A stretch of DNA of 64,000 nt, from assembly GCF_046592965.1 (NCBI RefSeq), contig NZ_JBISBV010000005.1, positions 1 through 64,000 on the forward strand, given 5' to 3'. Both the position numbers and the translations under genes were made by a program. Position 1 is the stretch's first letter; each line of letters begins with the position of its first letter. This document shows, piece after piece, positions 16,388 to 25,196 of this stretch. The notes beneath the pieces were generated by a model, which searched no databases, was not told where the DNA came from, and saw only the letters and a list, made by a program, of their open reading frames with translations. This DNA is from Marivita sp046592965 (GTDB lineage: Bacteria; Pseudomonadota; Alphaproteobacteria; Rhodobacterales; Rhodobacteraceae).

Positions 16388-16415
16388 CCGGCGCGACCTG
16401 TACCTGCCGCGCCGG
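16388..16415 (-). other. Intercistronic hairpin between choX and choW
   Basis: A perfect 8-bp GC-only stem (CCGGCGCG, 16388-16395, with CGCGCCGG, 16408-16415) with a 12-nt loop lies in the 62-bp gap and lacks a T-tract. As in the Liv operon, it sits directly after a binding-protein gene and probably raises binding-protein expression relative to the permease. Confidence 0.55.
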
Positions 16416-16422
16416 ACCGGGC

Positions 16423-17346
16423 TCAGTTCAGCAGAGCCTTGCTGGCCTGTTCGAACGCGTCGTCATCGCCCTCGACATCCTTGACCCCGTCCAGCCACGC
16501 TTTCAGCGTCTCGGGGTTCTTCTCGATCCAGAGCGCAGCGGCCTCGGCGGGCTCTTTCCCGTCATTGAGGATACCGCTCATGATTTCGTTCTCCATCGCC
16601 AGGCTGAATTCCAGATTGCCCAGCAGTTTGCCGACATTCGGGCATTCGTTCACATAGCCTGCGCGGGTGTTGGTGAACACGGTCGCACCGCCAAGATTGG
16701 GGCCGAACCAATCGTCGCCACCGGTCAGGTAGGACATCTCGAAATTGGCATTCATCGGGTGCGGCTCCCATCCCAGAAACACCACCGGCTCGCCGCGCTC
16801 GTCCGCCCGCGCGACCTGCGCCAGCATGCCTTGCTCGGAGCTTTCGACGACGTCAAAGCCTTTCAAACCAAAGGCATCGGCCTCGATCATGTCCATGATC
16901 AGGCGGTTGCCGTCATTGCCGGGCTCGATGCCGTAAATTTCGGACTCGAGCGCGTCTTTGTGGGTTGCGATGTCGCCAAAGCTGGTGACGCCAAGATCGG
17001 CGGCTGCCTTGTTCACGGCCAGCGTGTACTTCGCGCCTTCAAGGTTTGCGCGCACCACGTCCACGGTTCCCGCTTCGCGGTAGGGGGCGATATCGGCTTC
17101 CATCGTGGGCATCCAGTTGCCCAGAAAGACGTCGACATCCCCCTCGGCGAGCGCCGTGTAGGTGACCGGCACCGACAGCACCTTGATGTCGGTCTCATAG
17201 CCAAGAGCATCGAGGATGACCGTCGTTGCCGCTGTGGTCGCGGTGATATCGGTCCAGCCGACATCGGAAAAGACGACCGTGTCGCACTCGGCCGAGGCGA
17301 CCGTGCCCGCACAGATCGCGGCGATGGAAAGTGTGGTCTTCAACAT
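16423..17346 (-). CDS. choX: Choline-binding periplasmic protein
   Basis: 307 residues with a Sec signal (MLKTTLSIAAICAGTVASA then ECD). The mature part reads TVVFSDVGWTDITATTAA, with VFLGNWMPTMEAD and FLGWEPHPMN. The tryptophan/aspartate pattern is that of the OpuAC/ChoX fold, which cages quaternary ammonium compounds with aromatic residues. I choose ATG 17346, with GGGAG 10 nt upstream; a TTG 9 bp earlier would leave almost no spacing. Divergent from betI with a BetI-like operator between them. Confidence 0.92.
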   Translation of the reverse strand: MLKTTLSIAAICAGTVASAECDTVVFSDVGWTDITATTAATTVILDALGYETDIKVLSVPVTYTALAEGDVDVFLGNWMPTMEADIAPYREAGTVDVVRANLEGAKYTLAVNKAAADLGVTSFGDIATHKDALESEIYGIEPGNDGNRLIMDMIEADAFGLKGFDVVESSEQGMLAQVARADERGEPVVFLGWEPHPMNANFEMSYLTGGDDWFGPNLGGATVFTNTRAGYVNECPNVGKLLGNLEFSLAMENEIMSGILNDGKEPAEAAALWIEKNPETLKAWLDGVKDVEGDDDAFEQASKALLN

Positions 17347-17386
17347 GATGTTCAATCTCCCTGTTGGATGCTCGCCATTTTTGTTG

Positions 17387-17400
17387 ATTGACGAGTCAAT
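17387..17400. promoter_or_regulatory. BetI-like operator
   Basis: A perfect inverted repeat ATTGAC-GA-GTCAAT lies between divergent choX and betI, followed by an A-run. It resembles the TTGA...TCAA operators of the TetR-type choline sensor BetI and is placed to repress both transcription units until choline is present. Confidence 0.65.
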
Positions 17401-17447
17401 AAAAAACGCCTTACCGTCCGGCTCCGATCCCCCTGACGGAGCAGAAC

Positions 17448-18044
17448 GTGCCGAAACTTGGAATGGAACCTATACGCCGCGCGGCGCTGGTGAAAGCCAC
17501 GATTGCAGAGATCGGCAAAACCGGCTCTCTGGACGTGACCGTGGCGCAAATTGCCCGCCGCGCCGGTATGTCATCTGCGCTGGCGCATCACTATTTCGGC
17601 GGCAAGACGCAAATCTTCCTTGCTGCAATGCGCCACACGCTTGGCGTCTACGGCGCCGAGGTGCGCGGTGCTCTGGCGATGGCGCATGGCCCGCGTGCCC
17701 GGACCGAAGCGATCATTCGTGCCGGTTTCACCCGGTCCAACTTCCGCCGCGAAACGGTTGCCGCGTGGCTGAACTTCTACGTCCTGGCGCAATCGAACGA
17801 TGCAGCGCGGCGGCTTCTGACAGTCTATCAACGCCGCCTGCACTCCAATCTGGTCTTCAACCTTCGGCCTCTGGTCGGTGCGCGCGCGGGCGAGGTGGCG
17901 CTACGGCTCTCTGGGCTGATCGACGGGCTTTACCTGCGCGAAGCGCTGCGACAGGACGCGCCGTCGGGTGAGGATGCGACGCGCCAGGTGCTGACAGCGC
18001 TGGATCGCGAAATCGAATTTACGGGCAAGGATACCGCCACATGA
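17448..18044 (+). CDS. betI: Choline-responsive TetR-type repressor BetI
   Basis: 198 residues. Opening PKLGMEPIRRAALVKATIAEIG, then the helix-turn-helix TVAQIARRAGMSSALAHHYFGGK, is the BetI signature, and the C-terminal ligand domain has LIDGLYLR. The start is a GTG at 17448 with GGAG at 17438-17441. Expected to release DNA on binding choline. Its stop overlaps the betB ATG (ATGA). It heads the betI-betB-small protein-betA operon. Confidence 0.93.
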   Translation: MPKLGMEPIRRAALVKATIAEIGKTGSLDVTVAQIARRAGMSSALAHHYFGGKTQIFLAAMRHTLGVYGAEVRGALAMAHGPRARTEAIIRAGFTRSNFRRETVAAWLNFYVLAQSNDAARRLLTVYQRRLHSNLVFNLRPLVGARAGEVALRLSGLIDGLYLREALRQDAPSGEDATRQVLTALDREIEFTGKDTAT

Positions 18045-19498
18045 GCTATGACACACAGCCCAAAGCCAGCCACTTCATCGACGGCGGGTATGTTGAGGAC
18101 ACGAGCGGCACTCCCATCGCGGTGATCTATCCCGCCACCGGCGAGCAGATCGCGACCGTTCACGCCGCCACGCCCGCCATCATCGAGCGCGCGCTCGCTT
18201 CGGCGCAGCGCGCGCAAAAGCAATGGGCGGCGATGACGGGCACAGAACGGGGCCGCATCCTGCGCCGCGCGGCCGATATCATGCGCGAGCGCAACCGCGA
18301 CCTCTCGGTCTTGGAGACCTACGATACCGGCAAACCCTTGCAGGAAACGCTGGTCGCCGACGCCACCAGCGGTGCCGACGCGCTGGAGTATTTCGGCGGC
18401 TTGGCCGGCAGCCTGACCGGCGAGCATATCCAGTTGGGCGAGGACTGGGTCTACACCCGCCGCGAACCCCTTGGAGTTTGCGTCGGGATCGGCGCGTGGA
18501 ACTACCCGACCCAGATCGCCTGCTGGAAGGCCGCGCCGGCCTTGGCCTGCGGCAATGCGATGGTGTTCAAGCCGTCCGAAACCACGCCGCTTTGTGCGCT
18601 GAAAGTGGCGGAAATCCTGCATGAGGCCGGAGCGCCCGCAGGAATATGCAACGTCGTGCAAGGCATGGGCGAGGTGGGCGCGTCCCTCGTCACCGATCCG
18701 CGCGTTGCCAAGGTGTCGCTCACCGGGTCGGTTCCGACGGGCAAGAAGGTCTATGCCGCGGCGGCAGCGCAGATGAAGCATGTCACGATGGAACTGGGGG
18801 GCAAATCGCCCCTGATCGTGTTTGACGACGCAAATCTCGAAAACGCCGTTGGCGGCGCGATCCTTGGCAACTTCTATTCCTCCGGACAGGTCTGTTCCAA
18901 CGGCACGCGGGTGTTCGTGCAAAAAGGCATCAAGCAGGCGTTCCTCGACCGGCTGGCCGAACGCCTGAGCAACGCCGTAATTGGCGATCCGCTGGACGAG
19001 GCCACAAGCTTTGGCCCGATGGTCAGCGAGAAACAGTTGAATATCGTGCAGGATTACATCGCGACCGGCCAAGCCGAAGGCGCGCGGCTGGTCACTGGCG
19101 GCGAGCGTTTGCAGCGCGACGGGTTCTTCCTGCAACCGACCGTCTTTGCCGATGTGACAGACAACATGACCATCGCGCGCGAAGAGATCTTCGGCCCCGT
19201 GATGGCGGTGCTCGATTTTGACACCGAAGACGAGGCCATCTCCCGCGCCAACGATACCGAATACGGTCTGTCGGCCGGCGTCTTTACCAATGATGTCACG
19301 CGCGCCCATCGTGTTGTTGCGCAGTTGCAGGCCGGCACCTGTTTCATCAACTCCTACAACGACGCGCCGGTCGAAGCCCCATTTGGCGGCACCAAGATGT
19401 CGGGCGTCGGACGTGAGAATTCGCGCGAGGCGCTCAATCATTACAGCGAATTGAAATCCGTTTATGTCCGCATGGGCGATGTCGAGGCGCCGTTCTGA
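18041..19498 (+). CDS. betB: Betaine-aldehyde dehydrogenase
   Basis: 485-residue ALDH-fold enzyme oxidising betaine aldehyde to glycine betaine with NAD(P)+. Active-site Cys285 lies in SSGQVCSNGTRVF and the catalytic Glu in TMELGGKSP (about 251); the glycine loop is LTGSVPTGKK. The cytoplasmic product supplies osmoprotectant or feeds betaine catabolism. Coupled to betI by a 4-bp overlap and to the next small gene by a 1-bp overlap. Confidence 0.95.
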   Translation: MSYDTQPKASHFIDGGYVEDTSGTPIAVIYPATGEQIATVHAATPAIIERALASAQRAQKQWAAMTGTERGRILRRAADIMRERNRDLSVLETYDTGKPLQETLVADATSGADALEYFGGLAGSLTGEHIQLGEDWVYTRREPLGVCVGIGAWNYPTQIACWKAAPALACGNAMVFKPSETTPLCALKVAEILHEAGAPAGICNVVQGMGEVGASLVTDPRVAKVSLTGSVPTGKKVYAAAAAQMKHVTMELGGKSPLIVFDDANLENAVGGAILGNFYSSGQVCSNGTRVFVQKGIKQAFLDRLAERLSNAVIGDPLDEATSFGPMVSEKQLNIVQDYIATGQAEGARLVTGGERLQRDGFFLQPTVFADVTDNMTIAREEIFGPVMAVLDFDTEDEAISRANDTEYGLSAGVFTNDVTRAHRVVAQLQAGTCFINSYNDAPVEAPFGGTKMSGVGRENSREALNHYSELKSVYVRMGDVEAPF

Positions 19499-19743
19499 TG
19501 TCACAGGCTCCAGATCTCAAACCCGCAAGAAAACCAGTGGATTTTATCAAATGGATCGCGACGATCGTTCAACTTGTGGGCTATGGACTCACCGGGTTGA
19601 ATATCGTGCCATGGAACGTCTTTGCCTTTTTTGCCGGGATCATTCTGTGGTTCGCGGTCGGGTTCTTGTGGAAAGACAGGGCCATCATGGTGGTTCATCT
19701 CGGCGCATTCATTTCCTTGTTTGTCGGTTATCTGAATGCCTGA
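19498..19743 (+). CDS. Small membrane protein between betB and betA
   Basis: 81 residues with a soluble N-terminus (about 20), then two to three hydrophobic helices (WIATIVQLVGYGLTGLNIVPW, then FAFFAGIILWFAVGFLW, then VVHLGAFISLFVGYL). The start overlaps the betB stop by one base and the end overlaps betA by 8 bp, so it is translationally coupled on both sides. I do not recognise a function. Its position suggests a membrane anchor or electron-transfer helper for the flavoprotein BetA, which is membrane-associated. That is inference only. Confidence 0.8.
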   Translation: MSQAPDLKPARKPVDFIKWIATIVQLVGYGLTGLNIVPWNVFAFFAGIILWFAVGFLWKDRAIMVVHLGAFISLFVGYLNA

Positions 19744-21403
19744 AAGGCAGGCCGATTACCTCATCGTCGGGGCAGGCTCGGCCGGGTGTGCCTTGGCCTA
19801 TCGCTTGTCCGAGGCAGGGCGGTCGGTGATTGTCATCGAGCATGGCGGATCGGATGCGGGGCCGTTCATCCAGATGCCGGGCGCGCTCAGTTTTCCGATG
19901 AGCATGAGGCGTTATGACTGGGGCTTTCGCACCGATCCCGAGCCGCATCTGGGCGGGCGCAGAATGGCGTGTCCGCGTGGCAAGGTGGTTGGCGGGTCGT
20001 CGTCGATCAATGGCATGATCTATGTGCGCGGTCATCCGCAGGATTTCGATCACTGGCGCGATCATGGCGCAGCGGGCTGGGGCTATGCGGATGTTCTGCC
20101 CTATTTTCAACGGCTTGAGAATTGGCATGACGGCGGGCACGGGGGCGACCGGGATTGGCGCGGCTCCGAGGGTCCGGTGCACATCACGCGCGGATCGCGG
20201 GACAATCTGCTGACGCGCGCCTTTGTTCAGGCGGGCGAACAGGCCGGGTATGGCGTGACCGGCGATTACAACGGATACCGGCAGGAAGGCGTCGGGCCAT
20301 TCGATATGACAGTCTGGCAAGGTCAGCGCTGGTCGGCGGCCAAAGCCTATTTGCGCCCCGCCCTGAAGCGGGATAATTGCAGCTTGGTCAATGCCTTGGC
20401 GCAACGTGTCATCGTCGAGAACGGGCGCGCTGTTGGCGTCGAGGTGATGCGCAAAGGACGGATCGAGGTGATCCGGGCCAGTCGCGAAGTGATCCTTGCG
20501 GCTTCGGCGATCAACTCTCCCAAGCTGTTGATGCTGTCTGGCATCGGGCCTGCCAAGCACTTGAAAGATCACGGGATTAACGTGGTCGCGGACCGGGCCG
20601 GGGTGGGGCAGAACCTTCAGGACCATCTGGAGGTCTATGTGCAGGCGGCGGCCAGCAAACCGGTGAGCCTGTTCAAGTATTGGAACCTGATGGGCAAAGC
20701 CTATGTGGGTGCGCGCTGGTTGCTGACGAAAACCGGACCTGGCGCGTCTAACCAGTTTGAAAGTGCTGGATTTATTCGCTCGCGCGCAGGGATCGACTAT
20801 CCTGATTTGCAGATCCATTTCCTGCCCATCGCGGTGCGCTATGACGGGCAGACGGCGGCGGAAGGACATGGTTTTCAGGCCCATGTGGGGCCGATGCGGT
20901 CCAAATCGCGCGGCGCGGTAACGTTGCGGTCGGGCGATCCGGCGGACGACCCACGCATCCTGTTCAATTACATGAGCCATGACGACGATTGGACCGACTT
21001 CCGCCAAGCCATCAGGTTGGTGCGCGAAATCTTTGCACAAGAGGCCTTCGCGCCCTTTTACAAGCATGAAATTCAGCCCGGAGACAATGTGCAAAGCGAT
21101 GAAATGCTTGACGATTTCATCCGCTCCCATGCCGAGAGTGCTTATCATCCCTGCGGCACCTGCAAGATGGGTGACCGGTCCGATCCGTCATCTGTCGTCG
21201 ATCCCGAATGTCGGGTGATCGGGGTTGACGGGCTTCGGGTGGCCGACAGTTCGATCTTTCCACGTATCACCAATGGCAACCTCAACGCGCCGTCGATCAT
21301 GGTTGGTGAGAAGGCGTCCGATCACATTCTGGGCCAATCGTGCTTGCCTGCGGACAATCGCGCACCTTGGGTTCACGCCGAATGGCGCACCAGACAGAGG
21401 TGA
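19736..21403 (+). CDS. betA: Choline dehydrogenase
   Basis: 555-residue GMC-family flavoprotein. FAD motif GAGSAGCALAYRLSE at the N-terminus, PRGKVVGGSSSINGM for FAD contact, catalytic His471 in YHPCGTCKMG and Asn in ITNGNLNAPS. It oxidises choline to betaine aldehyde at the inner membrane and passes electrons to the respiratory chain. ATG 19736 overlaps the small membrane gene. A long C-terminal tail after ASDHILG adds about 25 residues. Last gene of the bet operon. Confidence 0.94.
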   Translation: MPERQADYLIVGAGSAGCALAYRLSEAGRSVIVIEHGGSDAGPFIQMPGALSFPMSMRRYDWGFRTDPEPHLGGRRMACPRGKVVGGSSSINGMIYVRGHPQDFDHWRDHGAAGWGYADVLPYFQRLENWHDGGHGGDRDWRGSEGPVHITRGSRDNLLTRAFVQAGEQAGYGVTGDYNGYRQEGVGPFDMTVWQGQRWSAAKAYLRPALKRDNCSLVNALAQRVIVENGRAVGVEVMRKGRIEVIRASREVILAASAINSPKLLMLSGIGPAKHLKDHGINVVADRAGVGQNLQDHLEVYVQAAASKPVSLFKYWNLMGKAYVGARWLLTKTGPGASNQFESAGFIRSRAGIDYPDLQIHFLPIAVRYDGQTAAEGHGFQAHVGPMRSKSRGAVTLRSGDPADDPRILFNYMSHDDDWTDFRQAIRLVREIFAQEAFAPFYKHEIQPGDNVQSDEMLDDFIRSHAESAYHPCGTCKMGDRSDPSSVVDPECRVIGVDGLRVADSSIFPRITNGNLNAPSIMVGEKASDHILGQSCLPADNRAPWVHAEWRTRQR

Positions 21404-21404
21404 G

Positions 21405-21447
21405 CGGTACGGATCGTACGGTTGAACCGTACGGCAGACCGGTACGG
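21405..21447. repeat. GTACGG cluster with a near-perfect palindrome
   Basis: Directly after betA, GTACGG occurs four times in 43 bp. Two copies form the inverted repeat CGTACGGTT-G-AACCGTACG (21415-21433, perfect 9-bp arms, 1-nt centre). There is no T-tract, so it is more like an operator or a short stem-loop than an intrinsic terminator. It precedes pqiA by about 75 bp. Confidence 0.55.
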
Positions 21448-21507
21448 GTCACGCGCGATCACGGATAAGTTCTGTAACCTCGCCCGACGATCCCTTATGT
21501 AGGCGAA

Positions 21508-22131
21508 ATGGAAGACTCGCTCTCTAATATGATTGCCTGCCCCAAATGCGACGCGCTGCATTACCTGCCGCATGTCGAGATCGGGGAAAAGGCGCAATGC
21601 GTGCGCTGCGGCACAGTGCTCATGGCTCCCAAGGAAGGGGCGATGACGCAGATCGTGATGCTGTCGGCGACGGCGCTTGTTCTGATGATCGCGGCGGTGT
21701 TTTTTCCGTTTCTGGAACTGAGCACACACGGGCTGGGAAACAAGACATCGGTGTTTGACGCGATCCTGGCGTTTTCCCACGGGTTGATGTTGCCGCTGTC
21801 CTTTGCGGTGGCGGCGCTGATCGTGGTGTTGCCGATGACGCGGTTCATCGCGCAGATTTATGTCTTTGCGCCGATGGCGCTGGGCTGGGCTCCGGCGCCG
21901 CAGGCGGGCAAGGTGTTCCGGCTGGCCGAACGCATCCGCCCCTGGGCGATGGCCGAGGTGTTCATCATCGGCGTCGCCGTCGCGTTGGTCAAGGTGGCGG
22001 GGCTGGCGCAGGTGACGCTCGGGCCGGCCTTCTGGGCCTTTGTCGGGCTGGTGATCATTACAATTCTCAAAGACAGTTTCATGTGTCGGGTGACGGTATG
22101 GCAAACGCTGAACGCGCGCAGCCCGTCCTGA
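21508..22131 (+). CDS. pqiA: Paraquat-inducible protein A, first half (PqiA/LetA-like)
   Basis: 207 residues. An N-terminal zinc-ribbon-like pair (CPKCDALHYLPHVEIGEKAQCVRCG, shown here only as its cysteine pattern C-x2-C...C-x2-C) precedes four hydrophobic helices. E. coli PqiA carries two such units in one 417-residue chain; here the units are separate genes. It is an inner-membrane partner of the MCE protein PqiB in lipid or envelope-component transport. It overlaps the second half by 34 bp. Confidence 0.87.
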   Translation: MEDSLSNMIACPKCDALHYLPHVEIGEKAQCVRCGTVLMAPKEGAMTQIVMLSATALVLMIAAVFFPFLELSTHGLGNKTSVFDAILAFSHGLMLPLSFAVAALIVVLPMTRFIAQIYVFAPMALGWAPAPQAGKVFRLAERIRPWAMAEVFIIGVAVALVKVAGLAQVTLGPAFWAFVGLVIITILKDSFMCRVTVWQTLNARSPS

Positions 22132-22730
22132 CGGCGCGCGCCGCCGGGCTGGTGGGCTGTTCGCAATGCGGACGGGTGCACCCGCTGGGGACACAGACCT
22201 GTTCGGTGTGCGGAGCGCATCTGGAAAGCCGCGACACCGCGAGCCTGCAAAAGGTCTGGGCGTGGCTGTTCGCCGGAATCGTGGTTTATATCCCGGCCAA
22301 CGTCTATCCGATGCTGCGCACCTCGACGCTGGGGCATACGACGGAAAGTACCATCGTGGGCGGTGTCTTCGATCTGCTGGATCACGGCGCGATCGGTATC
22401 GCGATCATCGTCTTTGTGGCCTCGGTCATCATTCCGGTGAGCAAGTTCATCTCGATCGCCTATCTGGCGTTCCGGGTGCAGCGCGGGTTGCCCGGAACGG
22501 CGGCGCATTTCCATCTGTACGAGGTGGTCGAGTTCATCGGGCGGTGGTCGATGATCGACGTGTTCGTCGTGGCGATCCTGTCGGCACTGGTGCAACTGAA
22601 CTTCGTGGCGTCGATCAATCCGGGCATCGCCGCTATAAGTTTCGCCCTTTCGGTTGCATTCACGATGGTTTCCGCCAATAGCTTCGACCCGAAACTGATC
22701 TGGGACAGCCGGGAAGGACCCCACACGTGA
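22098..22730 (+). CDS. pqiA: Paraquat-inducible protein A, second half (PqiA/LetA-like)
   Basis: 210 residues from the ATG at 22098 (a GTG at 22083 is an alternative). Two C-x2-C pairs (CSQCG, CSVCG) form a rubredoxin/zinc-ribbon-like head, followed by helices with VYIPANVYPMLRT and a KFISIAYLA stretch, the hallmark PqiA segment. It overlaps the first half at its start and pqiB by 4 bp at its end, so all three are co-translated. Confidence 0.88.
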   Translation: MANAERAQPVLTARAAGLVGCSQCGRVHPLGTQTCSVCGAHLESRDTASLQKVWAWLFAGIVVYIPANVYPMLRTSTLGHTTESTIVGGVFDLLDHGAIGIAIIVFVASVIIPVSKFISIAYLAFRVQRGLPGTAAHFHLYEVVEFIGRWSMIDVFVVAILSALVQLNFVASINPGIAAISFALSVAFTMVSANSFDPKLIWDSREGPHT

Positions 22731-25180
22731 GCGAACCCACTGTCGCAGAAATGAAAGTCACGCCGCCGCGTAAATCCATCTGGCGCAACCTGTCTTTTGT
22801 CTGGCTGGTGCCGATCATCGCGCTGGGCGTGTCTTTGGGCATTGCGTGGCAAAGCTTTGCGGATCGCGGCACCCTGATCGAGATTTCCTTTGGCAATGCA
22901 TCCGGCGTTGTCGCGGGGGAAACCACGCTGCGCTACCGCGATGTGGTGATCGGGCAGGTCGAGGACGTGCGCTTTTCCGGCGATCTGGGCCGGGTGCTGG
23001 TTTATGTTCGCGTCGACAATGATGTGGTTCCCTTCATTGACGCGGATGCAGCATTCTGGGTGGTGCGCCCGGAGGTCTCAGCGCGCGGGATCAGCGGATT
23101 GTCGACCGTTCTGTCGGGCGTCTATATCGAGGGCGCGTGGGACAATGCACCCGGCACCGGAGCGCGCGAGTTCGAAGGCTCCGACGCGCCGCCACTGGTG
23201 CAGCCGGGGCGGGCGGGCAAGCGGATCACGCTGGCCACGGATGACGGCACGACGATTTCCAACGGATCACCGGTGCTGTTTCGCGGCGTCGAGGTGGGCC
23301 AGCTGGAAACGCCGCGCCTGTCGGCCGATGGGCGCACGGTGCTAGTCGATGCCTTTATCGAAGCGCCCCATGACGCGCGCCTGACGCAGGCGACGCGGTT
23401 CTGGGACACGTCGGGTTTCGAGCTGTCGTTCGGCACCTCGGGGTTTTCGGTCGATTTCGATTCCATCGCGTCGTTGCTGACCGGCGGCATCGTGTTCGAC
23501 AACATCTATGACGACGGCGAAGAGATCTCACCGGGGTATGTGTTCACGCTGTTCAAGGACGAAACCGAGGCGCGGCGCAACCGGCTGGTGCGCGGGCCTG
23601 CGCAAGGGGTGGCGTTTTCGATCCGGTTTGACGAATCGGTGAACGGTTTGGAAGCGGGCGACGATGTCACCTATCAAGGGCTTGATGTCGGTGTCGTCAC
23701 CGAATTGCGCTCGCGCGTGGTGGATACCGGGTATGGGCCGGAATTGTCGTTGCTGGTGGATGTGTCGATTGACCCGCAGCGCATGGGCTTGCCGCCCGAG
23801 GCCACGCCCGAGGAAACGGTGGAGTTCTTCCGCTTTGCGGTATCGACGGGAATGCGGGCGCGGTTGGCGACGCAAAGCCTTTTGAGCAGCGATTTGCGGG
23901 TCGAACTGGTTGTGCTCGACGATGCGGCGGCTGCCGAGTTGATCGAGGCGGACGGCGAAGCGCCGCGCCTGCCGAGCATCGAATCCAACCTGTCCGACTT
24001 TACTGCGACCGCCGAGGGCGTGCTGGAGCGGATCAATGCGTTGCCGGTCGAAGAGGTGATGCAGCAGGCCATCAGCCTGATGGACGCGGTCGAGAGCCTG
24101 GCGCGCAGTGAAGATTTGCAGCGCGTGCCAGGGTCGGCGGTGGCGTTGATTGACGACACCAGGGCGCTGGTGGGAAGCGAAGCCTTGCAGGCGATCCCGG
24201 CGCAGATCGAGGAGGCGGTGGCGGATGTGAGGCAGATGGTTGCGGATGTACGCTCCGGCGGCGCAATCGAGTCGCTCAACAGTGCGCTGGCCAGTCTGGA
24301 CGAGGCGATGCTGGGCGTGAACGAAGCGTCGAAAAGTGCGCCCGCTCTGGCGCAGAACCTGGCAAAGCTGACCGAGGAGGACATTCCTGCGGTGTTGAGC
24401 GAATTGCAGGCGGTGGCGACAACGGCGAAAGAGCTTGATCTGGATGCGCTGGTGACGAGCGCGACGCAGACGCTGGACCGGATTGACGCGCTGATTGCAG
24501 ACGAAGCGGTGCAGGCCATTCCAGAGGCGGTGACAGCGGCGATTGGCGATGTGCGTCAGGTGGTGGCGGATGTGCGCGCGGAAGGCGCGGTTCCGGCGCT
24601 GGGCAATGCCCTGCGCAATCTGGATCGCGCGATGGCCGATATCAGCGTGGCGTCGCAGGATGCGCCCGCGCTGACGGCCAACCTGCGCAAGATCACCGAA
24701 ACCGACATTCCCGAATTGCTGGCCGAACTTGACGCGGTGGCGCAGACGGCCAAGGATCTGGAATTGCAGGCGCTGGTGGACAGCGCCACCGGGACTCTGA
24801 CCCGTGTCGACGCGCTGATCGGCAGCGACGACACGATGGAAATGCCCGGAACGATCAATGACGCGCTGACCGAGATGCGGCTGGCGCTGGCCGAACTGCG
24901 CGAGGGCGGGGTGGTCGAAAACCTGAACGCGACGTTGCAATCGGCATCGGACGCCGCTGCGTCTGTGGCGACCTCGGTCGAGGATTTGCCGAACCTGACG
25001 GCCCGTCTGGAGCGTCTAGTGGCCGAGACCGAGAGCGTGATTTCGTCATATGGCGAGCGATCCGACTTCAACCAGCAGACGCTGTCTGCGCTGCGCGAGG
25101 TGAGAGATGCGGCCAGATCCATATCGGAACTGGCGCGTGCAATTGAACGCAGCCCCAATTCGCTGATTTTCGGGCGATGA
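22727..25180 (+). CDS. pqiB: MCE-domain protein PqiB with extended helical C-terminus
   Basis: 817 residues against about 546 in E. coli PqiB. One N-terminal helix (FVWLVPIIALGVSLGIAW) anchors it in the inner membrane. Three MCE domains follow (about 45-140, 160-265, 290-400). From about 430 the chain is helical, and residues 501-608 and 609-716 are two copies of a 108-residue repeat, with a third partial copy after 717 and a partial one before 501. Such helices build the periplasmic tunnel of PqiB-like proteins, so this one should be longer. Role: lipid transport between membranes. Confidence 0.9.
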   Translation: MSEPTVAEMKVTPPRKSIWRNLSFVWLVPIIALGVSLGIAWQSFADRGTLIEISFGNASGVVAGETTLRYRDVVIGQVEDVRFSGDLGRVLVYVRVDNDVVPFIDADAAFWVVRPEVSARGISGLSTVLSGVYIEGAWDNAPGTGAREFEGSDAPPLVQPGRAGKRITLATDDGTTISNGSPVLFRGVEVGQLETPRLSADGRTVLVDAFIEAPHDARLTQATRFWDTSGFELSFGTSGFSVDFDSIASLLTGGIVFDNIYDDGEEISPGYVFTLFKDETEARRNRLVRGPAQGVAFSIRFDESVNGLEAGDDVTYQGLDVGVVTELRSRVVDTGYGPELSLLVDVSIDPQRMGLPPEATPEETVEFFRFAVSTGMRARLATQSLLSSDLRVELVVLDDAAAAELIEADGEAPRLPSIESNLSDFTATAEGVLERINALPVEEVMQQAISLMDAVESLARSEDLQRVPGSAVALIDDTRALVGSEALQAIPAQIEEAVADVRQMVADVRSGGAIESLNSALASLDEAMLGVNEASKSAPALAQNLAKLTEEDIPAVLSELQAVATTAKELDLDALVTSATQTLDRIDALIADEAVQAIPEAVTAAIGDVRQVVADVRAEGAVPALGNALRNLDRAMADISVASQDAPALTANLRKITETDIPELLAELDAVAQTAKDLELQALVDSATGTLTRVDALIGSDDTMEMPGTINDALTEMRLALAELREGGVVENLNATLQSASDAAASVATSVEDLPNLTARLERLVAETESVISSYGERSDFNQQTLSALREVRDAARSISELARAIERSPNSLIFGR

Positions 25181-25196
25181 GAAAGGAATTTTTAAG

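Noticed and set aside
17930..19504. A 524-codon open frame antisense to betB
   Set aside because: It mirrors a well-supported ALDH gene; long antisense frames are expected at this GC content, and its translation shows no recognisable fold.
23528..24940. A 470-codon frame antisense to pqiB
   Set aside because: Its His/Arg/Gln-rich composition is that of a reversed repetitive helical gene; no start signals.
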